Shown piece by piece: positions 21,118 through 32,031 of a DNA stretch of 64,000 bases. Positions within the stretch are counted from its first letter, which is position 1, and every line of letters begins with the position of its first letter. The notes beneath the pieces were generated by a model. The model was not told where the DNA came from, ran no database searches, and saw only the letters and a program-made list of their open reading frames with translations. The position numbers were made by a program, and so were the translations under genes. Origin of the DNA: Galeopsis tetrahit (taxonomy: Eukaryota; Streptophyta; Magnoliopsida; Lamiales; Lamiaceae); contig OY776121.1 of the NCBI GenBank assembly GCA_963675135.1, positions 67,162,265 through 67,226,264 of the forward strand, in the 5' to 3' direction.

Positions 21118-22197
21118 ATGGACGGATATAACCAATATTCATGGAATCAATCATTTGATCAATATGATATGGTTTATCCTTCTTATCAAGAAGAAGTTTG
21201 TTATGATAGTTGGGGGAACTACGATTATGATTGTCAAATACAAAAAGTTTCCACCATTTATCAAGATGATGAGAGAAATGCTTACTTGGAAAACTTGCTA
21301 GTCACTTTCATAACTCAATCCAATCAAGCTTCTGCTCACAAAAATGCAAGATTGAAAAAGATGGATGAGGAAATGGTCTCACTTGCGAATCGAATGAAGA
21401 ATGTGGCGTTCCAATTGAGTCAAATGGCTTCTTCAAGTGAGACTAGTTATGAAGGGACAAGCATGATAATTGAAGAAGAAGAGGGCTCAAGCGAGGAGGA
21501 AGATGAAGAGAGATATCAACTTGAAGACATGAGCACGAGAGAGTTGGCTCTCGAGCTTACCAATGATGAGATTGATTTTGACACTCATGGTGCTAAGAAG
21601 CATAATTTGGAAAATCATGAGTGCAAAGCAATTGATTGTTTAGAGCCTTGTGTTCAGACACTCCAAATGTGTCTTGAGCCTTACTTTCCTCGTATTCATG
21701 ATAACCCTTTATTTGATATTGAGATTGACTATTTTTCTTCTCTTATTTATGATGATGATAGGTACTTGATGGAGATTGAAGAAGATGAAGAGGAAGATGA
21801 ATGTCCCTTGATGGATATGGTCAACAAAGAGCAAGAAGATCAAGAAGCATTACAAGACGAGTTGGAGAGCGAAATGAGCATTTCTAAACCTTTACACTCT
21901 TCAATTTTCACTTTTAAAGATATTGATGCTTCTATTGATTTCATTTTACCTCTTGATCACTTTGATCTTAAGAAGGAATTTGAAAAGTGTTTGTGCATCC
22001 ATTGGAAAAAAGAAAAGAAATGGCAAAAGTTGGTGATGAAAGAAAATGGAAACAATTTGAGGAGATTTCTCAAGAAAAATTCATGCACGAGAGATATTAG
22101 AGATTGGCCTAATATCCAAGGGAGACTCCTTGATTTCGAGGCCAGAAGATTGAAATATAATGGCAAGGAGGACCGATATCCTTGTCCATTCCGATGA
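21118..22197 (+). CDS. Element 2 gag-position ORF, MDGYNQY family, intact (359 aa)
   Basis: Open from the first ATG after the primer site to TGA. It starts MDGYNQYSWNQSFDQ, shares the N-terminal YPSYQEE..YDSWGNYDYD pattern with Elements 1 and 3, lacks their Pro-rich insert, and has a helical segment (~75-110), several acidic stretches (EEEEGSSEEEDEE, EEDEEEDE) and the conserved C-terminal EMSISKPLHSSIF...RRLKYNGKEDRYP block. The N- and C-terminal blocks are shared while the middle differs, which suggests selection on the protein rather than recent copying. It has no zinc knuckle, protease or polymerase motif; it could be a degenerate gag or a protein helping a partner element act in trans. 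Function unknown. Confidence 0.75.
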   Translation: MDGYNQYSWNQSFDQYDMVYPSYQEEVCYDSWGNYDYDCQIQKVSTIYQDDERNAYLENLLVTFITQSNQASAHKNARLKKMDEEMVSLANRMKNVAFQLSQMASSSETSYEGTSMIIEEEEGSSEEEDEERYQLEDMSTRELALELTNDEIDFDTHGAKKHNLENHECKAIDCLEPCVQTLQMCLEPYFPRIHDNPLFDIEIDYFSSLIYDDDRYLMEIEEDEEEDECPLMDMVNKEQEDQEALQDELESEMSISKPLHSSIFTFKDIDASIDFILPLDHFDLKKEFEKCLCIHWKKEKKWQKLVMKENGNNLRRFLKKNSCTRDIRDWPNIQGRLLDFEARRLKYNGKEDRYPCPFR

Positions 22198-23869
22198 GTT
22201 TATTCATTTCCGTCCGGCTTGAAGACGTTAAACTTAGCGCTAAATGGGAGGCAACCAATTCTTTATTGCTTTCTTTTCTTTTATTTTAGCTTTGTAGTTT
22301 GTTTGATCCTTTTGTTGAGTTTTTACTTTGTAGGTTGAGTGTTATGTGGAGGTCCAAGGATGAGAGATGTGCATGGTGAAGTTTAAGGTGGTGGTGCTTT
22401 GGTGCTAAGAAGTTCAATGGACAAAACGGTTGTGGTAGCTTGCTTCTTTGGTGAGCATCGTTGGTGGAAAAATTCTAAGGTAACACACTCATCTCCAAAC
22501 TTTGCATTCAACTAGATAGTTTCATTTAAGTTTGGGGGAGATTTCGTGTGTTTGCCTTCATTCTTATTGCACCGTTTGTCCTATAATTGTTTAGTTTTGG
22601 TGAATATGATTTGTTGTGGAAGAAAGTGTTTGAGGCGTAATTGGTGGTGATTGTTGGTTTTTGAGATTTGGTTGAGCTTTGTGGTGTTGATTGATACTTG
22701 CTTGTTCATTTACTATTGTGATGATCTTTGTTTGGTTTGGTGCTCTTAATTCATGAGAGACAAGCCCGTGAGCTTTAGAGCCTTTAGACGTTCATATATT
22801 TTGGTCTATTTCCTTCATGTGAGTATCATTCATGCTTATGTGCTCTAGAACTTGTCAATTGTCTTGATTGAAACTACTATTTGTGTGAGATTCTTGAAAA
22901 TGATATGAGGCCATCTTTGTTTTGAATAGTCACTTAACCAAATTGTCCATACCAAATGATATTTTTTCGTAGTTAGCCACTTTGAGCCTATTGACTTGTA
23001 TTCTTTGGCAACCTACAAAATTCAGCCTATTTGTCCATCTTTTGTGAGCCTAATTTCCCTATGAACTAGTGGAGCTTGAATGTTGACAAATGATGTTGAA
23101 TTGTGGTTAAATGTGATTTTGGGTGGATGAGTTTGGTTTGAAAGTGAAAAGATGGAAAAGAAATAAAAAAAATGGAGAAAAAATGAATTGAGAGAGTGCA
23201 TAAAAAAGATTGAGTTGATGAGAAAATTTTTTTTGAAAAATAAAACTCTCTTGTGCACAATAATTTGGTAGAGCTTGAAGTTCAAAAGAGTTCAATGGTT
23301 TTGGTGAAGAAAAATGTGCTTAAAAGAGTGAGCAAGTGAATTATGGGGTTGAAATTTTGAGTTGCAACTTGATCAATTGTAGCTTTTCTCTTGAGTTTTA
23401 GAGATATTCGACGGGATGTCTTTACTTCTCGCTCCACTAGTTTACGAGTCACTTTATCCAAATCCTCCTCACCCTAACCAAAGAGCCTACATTACAACCA
23501 AATGATAAGTCCTTGTTGATTCACGAATTGAGCACATAACATGTGGTGGAGGATTGAGACTTTTGGCAAGCATATGGTAGTGCATTTGTGTGATTTGATT
23601 TTGAGAGCATACATTTCTTTAATACACTTTGTGTGATGAGTGATACACTTACTTGTGAGAAAATTGTGAATTGAGCACTTGATCTTGCATGAATTTGAAC
23701 ATAGCTTGTGAACTTGTTTGTTGATTTCTCTACCTCAAAGCTTGATTAGATTGAGAGAGTTGACAATCACTATTCTATCTTGTTTTGAATGAATTCCTTC
23801 GCAATTCTCCCACTTGTTCTATTTTTCTTTGGTTGCTCGGGGACGAGCAACACTTTAAGTTTGGGGGGT
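22198..23869 (+). other. Element 2 non-coding 3' region
   Basis: About 1.7 kb with no gene. It contains the shared block 22209-22256, an internal polypurine tract 22528-22541 (aagtttgggggaga), a perfect stem-loop 23832-23851 (gttgctcg-ggga-cgagcaac) and the terminal polypurine tract 23857-23869. Confidence 0.75.
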
Positions 23870-24470
23870 TGATTAGTGTGAAAATTGCTCGAAATTCGTG
23901 TGTTTAATTTGCATAATTTTATAGAGTTTCATTGCATTATTTACACTAAATTGACTAATTACACTTGATTTGGAGAAGTGGTGTTGTTTGCTATTTTTAT
24001 AGGGAAATGAACATTTTTTGGAGCAAAACACACCTCAATTATATTGTAGAGTCAATCGAAGGAATGCAACGAGAAATTGGGAAGAGTTGGTAATTGGATC
24101 GTGTCATTAATTGAATTTCAGCAGCTCGTGGCCCCATTGGAATGAAAAATGGCATAAGCTATTAATTAAAATTGCTGTTGGATTGTAGTGAGGTGAGCAC
24201 TTCAGCAACTTATGGAAATTAGGAAACCATTTCTGCTTGGGGCCAAGTGAATTGAAGAAGCTGGCCCATTTATTAAAAATAAGAATTGTTTAGGCCCAAT
24301 TACTAAAATCCTAACAAGAAGCCGTAGCCAAATTCGAGGGCAACGTACGCACACAACACTAAGGCTACGCTAGCAAACTAGTCCAGTGGTTCGATAATTT
24401 AACCGGACACTTACTTTTACTACGAGGATCCTCTTATACTTGAGAGGTGAGTATTGAAAAATACGTGTCA
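23870..24470 (+). repeat. Element 2 3' LTR with internal deletion
   Basis: 601 bp against 1723 bp for the left LTR. The first ~200 bp and last ~115 bp align with the left LTR; the middle is missing or replaced. The join is near 24355-24365 (actaaggctac). Confidence 0.82.
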
Positions 24471-24481
24471 AGTTTTTGGCG

Positions 24482-25208
24482 TGGCGCAAATATCGGACGA
24501 TCATGAACATGGTGAGATGCATGTTGAAGAAGAAAAATATGTCTGCAGAATTTTGGGCAGAAGCCCTGGGTTGTTTATTTAATAAACAGATCACCAACCA
24601 AGAGCTTGCAGAACTCTACTCCTAATGAGGTTTGGTATGGGAGAAAGCCAAATGTTAGCCCTCTAAATATTTGGTTGTGTTGCTTATTCTCATATTCCAG
24701 ATCATTTGAGGACTAAGCTTGATGATAAATCTGAAAAATGCATCTTCATTGGATATAGCGAGAGGAGTAAAGCATACAAGATGTACAATCCAAAAACAAA
24801 GAAGATTGTGTTTAGCCGAGATGTTCGTTTTGACGAAAAGGCTGCTTTTGATTTTTCAGATTTTGCAGGATCATCAAGTTGGCAGATTCTTGATTTTGGA
24901 GAAGGAGATTCATAAGAAGAACCTGGCAACATTGAAGAAAATGTGGATGTTCAAAATTCACCCTCTCCTTCAGCAAGAAAAATGAGAAGCTTGCAAGAAA
25001 TCTATGCTACAAGCGAAGAAGTAAATATGGGAGATCATATGTTCTTTGCCTTCTTTGCAGGAGAAGATCCAGTCACATACGATGAAGCATCGAAGGATGA
25101 AAAATGGGTCTGTGCAATGAAAGAAGAAATCAAGTCAATTGAAAAAAATGAGACATGGGAACTTACTACAATACCATCACACAAATCTGCCATTGGTGTA
25201 AAGTTGGT
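24482..25208 (+). pseudogene. pol: Copia-2 pol, piece 2: end of integrase to start of reverse transcriptase
   Basis: Continues piece 1: post-core integrase (MLKKKNMSAEFWAEA), the CIFIGYSERSKAYKMYNP block, an acidic linker, then the start of RT (DEKWVCAMKEEIKSIEKNETW). About a dozen codons, including the TPQQNG motif, are missing at the left junction. There is an in-frame TAA at 24913-24915. It is interrupted at 25209 by Copia-3 in the codons for the IGVKWV motif. Confidence 0.9.
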
Positions 25209-26818
25209 TGTTGGGAATAAAATGATTTTGATTTAGATACCAAAACCCCTGATTGATGATGTTCAGATTAGTTGAGATATGCTCAAGTCTAGTTCAGACA
25301 AGTTGTCTCAGAACACTTGAGTAAGTAGAATGGTTAAGTCAAAAATTTCAGAAATGTTGTGAGATTTTAGAGTTCAGGATAGTTGTCCAAAGCTGAATGT
25401 TAGGCAGCTTGATATGTATTAAGTTTCTAGGCCAAAGTTGCTGAACTTGCAAGACAAGCTGACCAGGTGGACAACTGAGCTGAAGAGATCAAGAGTGTTA
25501 AGGCAATGCTCATAAATGCAAATGATCAGAACAATTAAAGTGCAAATGATCAAGAGCATTGAATGCCAAACCTCAGAAGACACATTCAATGAAGCATTTA
25601 TTGCCAATCATGCCTGAACCAAGCATTGAAGACTTGAAGCATTAAAGTGTGAAGCATTGAATGAATGTTGGAACATTCTAAATTGCAGTAGGAATGTTCA
25701 GGGAGCTTGTCCCATCTGACCGTTGGTTGAGTGTAGCTTCTGCCACAAATCAACCTTGGGAAATGTGCATATTTGGAATCTGACACAAGTCTTCTCAGCC
25801 GCATTTTTCAGAAGTCAACACATTCATTCAAGCAACCATTGAAGAGGCCTTTTACACAGTGGATAAAAGGTTACCAAACTTCATAGCCGTTTCAATGGTG
25901 CTGCAAATAGACAAGTTTGAATTGCTATCCCTCCAACGGTTACCTGCTCAAAATTGCCTATAAATACAGAAGTGATCAAAGGATTCAATCATTCAACTTC
26001 AAGCTATCAAACTATCATCAAACTTTCAAAGGAAACCAAGCTGTTCTTTAGAATCCCAAGTTTCCTGAATCACTTCATCTAGCTAAGCCAATCTTTGTAA
26101 ACATCCAAAGCTTAGCATTGAGATATCCTAAGCCTTTACAACTGTTCTTTTTGTAAAGGATATCTCTATAATTTGGAACCAAACCTCAAACCCTTATCTC
26201 ATTTAGTGAAGAGAGTGTTTGTTGTAGAAGTGAGGAGTTAAGGACTGTCTTTGTGAAAAACAGTCTTAACTCAGAGAGATTGAGCACTAGGGCTCAGATT
26301 ATCCTAGGGATCAAAACACTAAGAGAGTGTTGTTGATCAGTGCACCTTGGCACTATAAAACAAGCTAATTCCATTGTGAATGAATTATCCTGTTCAATCA
26401 GGGAAAGTGGATGTAGGAGCTTGAGTCTCTGAACCACTATAAACTTGTGTGCCATTTACTTACTGCACTCTTTATTGCATTTATATTCAATCATATTTCA
26501 AAGAGCAAAACTCAGTAAGTTAAGAAAAACAGTTTTGGACAAAGTCCCTGATAATTGTGTTTTTCAGAAATCAACTTGGAGTACTTCCTTGAGTAAAAGG
26601 CCAACCACATTCCGCACTAAGCAACTCTCTTAGATATTTAGCCAACTGATCACTTAATAGTAATCAGTAGGACAAGTATCTATCAAAGTTCACACTCAGG
26701 CTTGTTGTGAGACAACTTGCCTGATAAGACCAGTTTGTTAAAAAGAAAAGAATTTGCATACACAAGTGCATTCCCCCCCCCCCCATACACTTGTGTTATA
26801 CTCCACCAAGGACCAACA
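25209..26818 (+). repeat. Copia-3 5' LTR
   Basis: 1610 bp, tgttgggaat...gaccaaca. TATA box at 25959-25966 (TATAAATA). A run of 12 C lies at 26773-26784 near the 3' end. A 5-bp insertion (tttag) near 25231 is absent from the right LTR. Confidence 0.94.
25959..25966 (+). promoter_or_regulatory. TATA box of Copia-3 5' LTR
   Basis: TATAAATA in a GCCTATAAATACAGAAG context, conserved in the right LTR at 46208-46215. Confidence 0.7.
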
Positions 26819-26820
26819 AA

Positions 26821-26832
26821 TGGTATCAGAGC
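26821..26832 (+). other. Copia-3 primer binding site (initiator tRNA-Met)
   Basis: TGGTATCAGAGC two bases after the LTR end. Confidence 0.95.
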
Positions 26833-26960
26833 AGGGGTTCATAGACCACTGCTACTGAACATTCAACTGATTTTCAAAATCATATCATTTCTGTGGTCAC
26901 TGAACTGATCCAAATTTTTGAAAAACTTATTTGTGATAATCTGATTCTATTATTATAGAA

Positions 26961-29434
26961 ATGGCTAACAATGCAGTTCCAGGAGATGTTGTCAACACCA
27001 TCAAAAACATGGGTCCAAACCAAGTCAATCATATTTCTCATCACAAACTGCCAATGTTCTCAATTGAGAACTATGATTTCTGGAAGATCAGGATGAGAGC
27101 ACATCTGGCTTGCTAGCATGATGAAATGCTTAAAGTCATCACCAGAGGACCATTCACCTTCACCAAGCTAAATCCCAAGGTCACTGATGCTCAGAAAGCA
27201 GACCCAAGGGAGCTATTGCCAAATGATGAAGATGAGCTGACAGCAGAAGAGAGAAAAAGGCACAATCTGAACTACATTGCTATGAACACCTTGTATCAGA
27301 CTATTCCAGATGCAGTGATGGGAAGAGTGTATCATTGCACCACAGCAAAGGAGATCTGGTATACCCTAGCACTTATGTGTGAAGGTACCCAAAAGATCAA
27401 AGAAAATAAACTTCAAGTGGCCATCCAAAAGTATGAGCAATTCACTATGGAGCCCAATGAGACAATTGATCATCTTGATGTCAGATTCACTGACATCATG
27501 AATGAGATGAATTCTCTGGGCAAGTTCTATGCCAAAAGAGAAGTTGCTCTAAAAATTCTAAGAAGTCTCACATCCAAATGGGACATATATTCAGTCATGA
27601 TGCAGAACACCAACAATCTTGACAACATGCCTATGCAGCAGGTGTTCTCTGAACTCAAAGCATATGAGTTTGATCTGAACAGAAAGAAAGTACAAGATGA
27701 GCCATCCTCCTCAAGCAAAGGTGTTGCCTTCAAAGCTGCTGAAACAGAAAAGAAGAACACTCAAAGATCTTCTCAAAATGTTTCAAAATCTGAAATGAAG
27801 GAGGAAATGGCACTCATGGCTAGGAGATTTGAGAAGCTCAACTCCAGATTTGGTAGATACAAAAAATTCTACCAAGACAACAGAACCAGAAGGAGATTCA
27901 GCTCTCCTGACAACAAATCAGAGGACAAAGTCTCTGATGAGAAGAAAGAAGATACATATGCTGACAAAAAGAAGTACAGCAAAGCTGAACCATCATCATC
28001 AAGGAGGAAGGAGTCCTCAAGCAAGAAAAATGATGATGAAGATGTGTGTTACAACTGCCAGAAAAGGGTCACTTTCAGTATGATTGTCCTGACCTAACTG
28101 CCAAAGAAAGAAAAGAAAGGCAGAACAAGAGAGACAAGAGGCTAAGCAACAGGAAGGCCATGGTAGCTGGAGACTCAGCAAGTGAAGAGAGTGTCTACTC
28201 TTCTGATGATGGACTGTTCTCCAACAGTGACAGTGATGATGACTGTCAAATGGCATTTGAGAATGAAGAGGTATGTTCATTTTCCAACTCTTCCATTAAC
28301 ACACATAAGTCTAGTGAAATCCACTTGAAACTTAACTTTGGGAAGTTACTTGAGGATTTCACCAGGCTACAAGAGGTATGCAATATGGCACTGAGAGAAA
28401 ATGAGCTCTTGAATTCTAAAGTTCAAACTCCCAACCTTCCTGAACCAGAGTTTGACATTAAATCAACTGAGTTGTATCAGCAGACTGTGAGAGAACATGA
28501 TGAAATGTCTCTCAAAGTCACTGAACAACAAAAGTTGATTGATGAACAAGAACTGGCCTTGAGGAAAAAGGATTTTGATCTTAGAATCCTCCAAGCTAAA
28601 TTTAACAATCTCTCCAGTGAATTTGATACTCTTAAATTAAGTGAGGGGAGCTTAAAAATAAAGATGTCTGCCTTGAATAAATCCGCTAAAGCAATAGAAG
28701 AAATTCAAGGGTTTCAAAGACCATTTGCTCAAAAAGGTGGATTAGGCTATAATCCATTTGAACCCTCACCTGGTTTTAGTATTGCTTCATCAAGCAATTC
28801 TAAAATGACTTTTGTAAGATCAGTGGCACAACAAAATGAAATGGAAGTAAATCAACCACTGATCAAGGATAAGGGTAAAGAAATTTTTATACCAACTCAA
28901 GTAAACAATGTACCTAAACCCATACCTATGGAAAAGGTTAAAGGCATTGCTTATAAGAGGAATGAGGTTCAGAGAGGTAGAACCAATGGAAGGTCAACCT
29001 ATCTAAATCCTCATCAGAAGAGTTGTCCAAAATCTGTTCAGAAAAGGCCAACTCAAATGAGGCAACCTCAACTGAATGGATTAAGACCAATTCCCTCTGA
29101 CAGGTATAAAACCTTCAAGAAGCCTGGACCTTACATGCCAAAAGGAAAAGGCCATCCAAAACCCTATCCTCAAAGGTCTTACCAAGCTGCACCTAGGTCT
29201 AGTAACTTCAGGAGGAATGTCCCAAAGAAATTCACCAACTCTCCTGAACCTTACAAGGCTAACACTTATACACAGAAGCCACCCAAGGCATTTAAGGGTC
29301 AAACTGTGTATGTAGATGTAAATGGAAACCAAGTCAGTCACTTTGAATCAATCAGAGTAATCAGACAAATTTGGGTTCCAAAAAGTACAGCTAACCCTCT
29401 AGGACCCAACATTCAAAGGGTACCTAAATTTTGA
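26961..29434 (+). pseudogene. gag: Copia-3 gag (nonsense and frameshift)
   Basis: Starts MANNAVPGDVVNTIKNMG, then a copia gag core (FSIENYDFWKIRMRAHL, IWYTLALMCEGTQKIKE, MNSLGKFYAKREVALKIL). TAG at 27114-27116 (codon 52) breaks the start; the frame reopens at once. A CCHC knuckle (CYNCQKKGHFQYDC pattern, near 28045-28090) is split by a one-base loss in an A-run, so its two halves read in different frames. A long tail follows with coiled-coil and basic, Pro-rich segments up to PNIQRVPKF. The stop (29432-29434) overlaps the start of the protease frame, which could be another one-base loss in a T-run. Confidence 0.88.
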
Positions 29435-32031
29435 CTTTGCAGGGCTGCAAGGACCACAAAAATAAGAGAAGCATCAACAAGAAAACAGCATGGTACTTGG
29501 ACAGTGGATGTTCAAGACACATGACTGGGAACAAAGAGCTTCTCTCAGAATTCATTGAAAAGGATGGTCCCTCAGTAACCTTTGGAGACAGCTCTCAAGG
29601 AATCACAAGAGGTTATGGTACATTAAGCATTGGTAGTGTCAAAATTACTGATGTCTCTTATGTCCTAGGCCTAAAATACAACTTGCTGTCTATAAGTCAA
29701 ATCTGTGATAAAGGATATAGTGTTGAATTTGCACCAAATGAATGTATTATCAAAAATAATTCAACACAACAGGTGCTACTAACAGGGGTGAGAAAGGGAA
29801 ATGTCTATTTTGCAGATTGGAGCAAAACCCCTGAAGCAGTTTGTCTTGTTGCCAAAAGCACAAGTGAGCAAAGCTGGCTGTGGCACAAGAGATTGAATCA
29901 TCTAAACTTCAAAACCATCAACAAGATTGCAAGAAACTCTCTAGTTAAAGGGCTGCCTAATCAAGTGTTCACCAAAGAACATATATGCCAGCCATGTCAG
30001 GAAGGAAAGCAGATCAAAGCTTCATTCAAAGGAAAACTTGTCATCTCAACTGAGAGAGTTCTTCAACTACTGCATATGGATTTATTTGGTCCAATTATCC
30101 CAGTAAGTTTGAATGGAAGAAAATATGCATTAGTTGTAGTTGATGATTTTTCCAGGTACACTTGGGTAGTATTCTTGCTGAACAAAAAGGAGACCCAAGT
30201 CAAGCTACCTGAATTGATGATGAGATTGAGCAATGAAAAGGGCCTAAGCATTGTCAAGATCAGATCAGACAAAGGCACAGAATTCATAAACTCATACATC
30301 AATGAGTACTGCAGCAAGAATGACATCACTCATGAGACTTCAGCAGCAAGAACACCTCAACAAAATGGTGTTGCTGAAAGAAGAAACAGAACCTTGAAAG
30401 AGGCAGCAAGAACATTGATTGCTGAATCCAAACTGCCTAAAAGGTTCTGGGCTGAAGCCATTAGCACACTGCATGTCACACTCAAAACAGGTCCTTAATC
30501 ACCAAAGGACAAGGTAAAACCCCATATCAAATATGGAAAGGTAGATTGCCCACTGTTGCTTATTTTCATATATTTGGTTGTAAGTGTTTCATTCATAATA
30601 ATGGGAAAGAACAATTGAAAGCTTTTGACAGCAAAGCTGATGAAGGAATATTTGTTGGATATTCACAAATCAGCAAGGCTTACAGAGTCTACAATTGCAA
30701 AACCCTTATTGTGGAAAAAACACCTCATGTTGTGTTTGATGAATCTGTTAATGAGTTTATGGATAGAAACCTGAATATTAATGAGATAACACAAAGAACA
30801 ACCAGATTAAGGCTTCAAAGCAAGGAAACAGTGTTTGTAGATGTTGCCCAGCCTGAACTTCATGAAAATAAAAAACTGGACAACCTACCTGATGGCAATC
30901 AACCAGAGGACAACCAACCTGAAGGAGAAATTGAACTGACTGACCACATCCCAGTTCAAAACCAGGTAACAACTACCAATGAAGAAGCAGGCAATGCTGA
31001 GGTAGTTAATGGATCCAATATTCAAGGGGGAACCAATGAAAATGTCAACTTATCTGACAATGAAGTCAATACCCCTGAATATGATCCTGAACTTGATCCT
31101 TCAATTAACTTTCCTGAATTTAATGAATCTAGTGATCCAACTTCAGATGAGGACAATCCTCCTAAAGGAATCAGGTCTAGAAGGACTTGGTTGCATGACC
31201 ATCCAACTAGCCTGATACTTGGAAATCCAAGTGAAGGGATCAAAACTAGAAGATTTCATGGAGAAAGTGCTTTGTTTTGCTGTTTCCTTTCAGAACAGGA
31301 ACCAAAAGATATTGAGGAAGCACTACAGGACACCAACTGGATCATAGCCATGCAAGAAGAGCTGAACCAGTTTACCAGAAATGAAGTACGGGAGCTGGTG
31401 GATAGACCAATTAATCAAGATGTCATTGGAACCAAATGGGTGTTCAAAAATAAGAAAAATGAAAATGACATCATTGTGAGGAACAAAGCAAGACTGGTGG
31501 CCAAAGGATATTGTCAATCTGAAGGGATTGATTATGATGAGACCTTTGCTCCAGTGGCCAGACTTGAGGCAATCAGACTCTTCTTAGCATATGCAGCTCA
31601 CATGAGATTCAAGGTGTATCAAATGGATGTGAAGAGTACATTTCTCAATGGGGTGCTTAAAGAAGAAGTATATGTTGAACAGCCCCCAGGCTTTGAAGAA
31701 GGAGACAAGGTGTACAGATTGAAGAAAGCCCTTTATGGCTTAAAGCAAGCTCCAAGAGCTTGGTATGACACCTTATCACAGTTTCTTCTAGATCATGGTT
31801 TTGTCAAAGGCACTGTTGATAGAACTTTGTTCAGAATCTGTGAAGGAGATAATATTCTATTAGTCCAAATCTATATGGATGACATTATATTTGGATCTCC
31901 AAATGAGAAGCTGTGTGAGAAGTTCTCCAAACTCATGCAAAGCAAATTTGAGATGTCCATGATGGGATTGATGAATTTCTTCTTAGGACTTCAGGTCACT
32001 CAATCTAAGAAAGGAATATTCATCAATCAGG
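29431..32031 (+). pseudogene. pol: Copia-3 pol, left part: protease, integrase, reverse transcriptase
   Basis: Protease with WYLDSGCSRHMTG (near 29490-29530), GAG-pre-integrase zinc region (LNHLNFKTINKIA, CQPCQEGKQ), integrase core (LHMDLFGPI, VVDDFSRYTWV, IRSDKGTEF, TPQQNGVAERRNR). A frameshift near 30470-30498 follows WAEAIST. RT in the next frame has IGTKWVFKNK, YQMDVKSTFLNG, LYGLKQAPRAWY and the catalytic IYMDDIIFG motif (near 31870-31895). Met replaces the usual Val before the Asp pair. Element 3 interrupts at 32032 after the codons for FINQ. Confidence 0.92.
32027..32031. repeat. Left target-site duplication of Element 3 (TCAGG)
   Basis: Identical to 38901-38905. Confidence 0.93.

Larger units (their letters stand above)
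19243..24470 (+). mobile_element. Element 2: pol-less LTR retrotransposon nested in Copia-2
   Basis: Same architecture as Element 1: LTR (19243-20965), tRNA-Asp primer site, a single intact ORF, conserved non-coding block, internal polypurine tract, stem-loop, terminal polypurine tract and right LTR. The right LTR (23870-24470) lacks about 1.1 kb of interior sequence. No 5-bp duplication is recognisable: the left flank is acggc, and the right junction carries 11 extra bases (24471-24481, agtttttggcg) that match the bases following the left LTR. Confidence 0.88.

Noticed and set aside
26773..26784. Run of 12 C near the Copia-3 5' LTR end (and 14 C at 35401)
   Set aside because: Not a CRISPR or origin feature; the first is a simple homopolymer in the LTR, the second is covered as a polypurine-like tract of Element 3.
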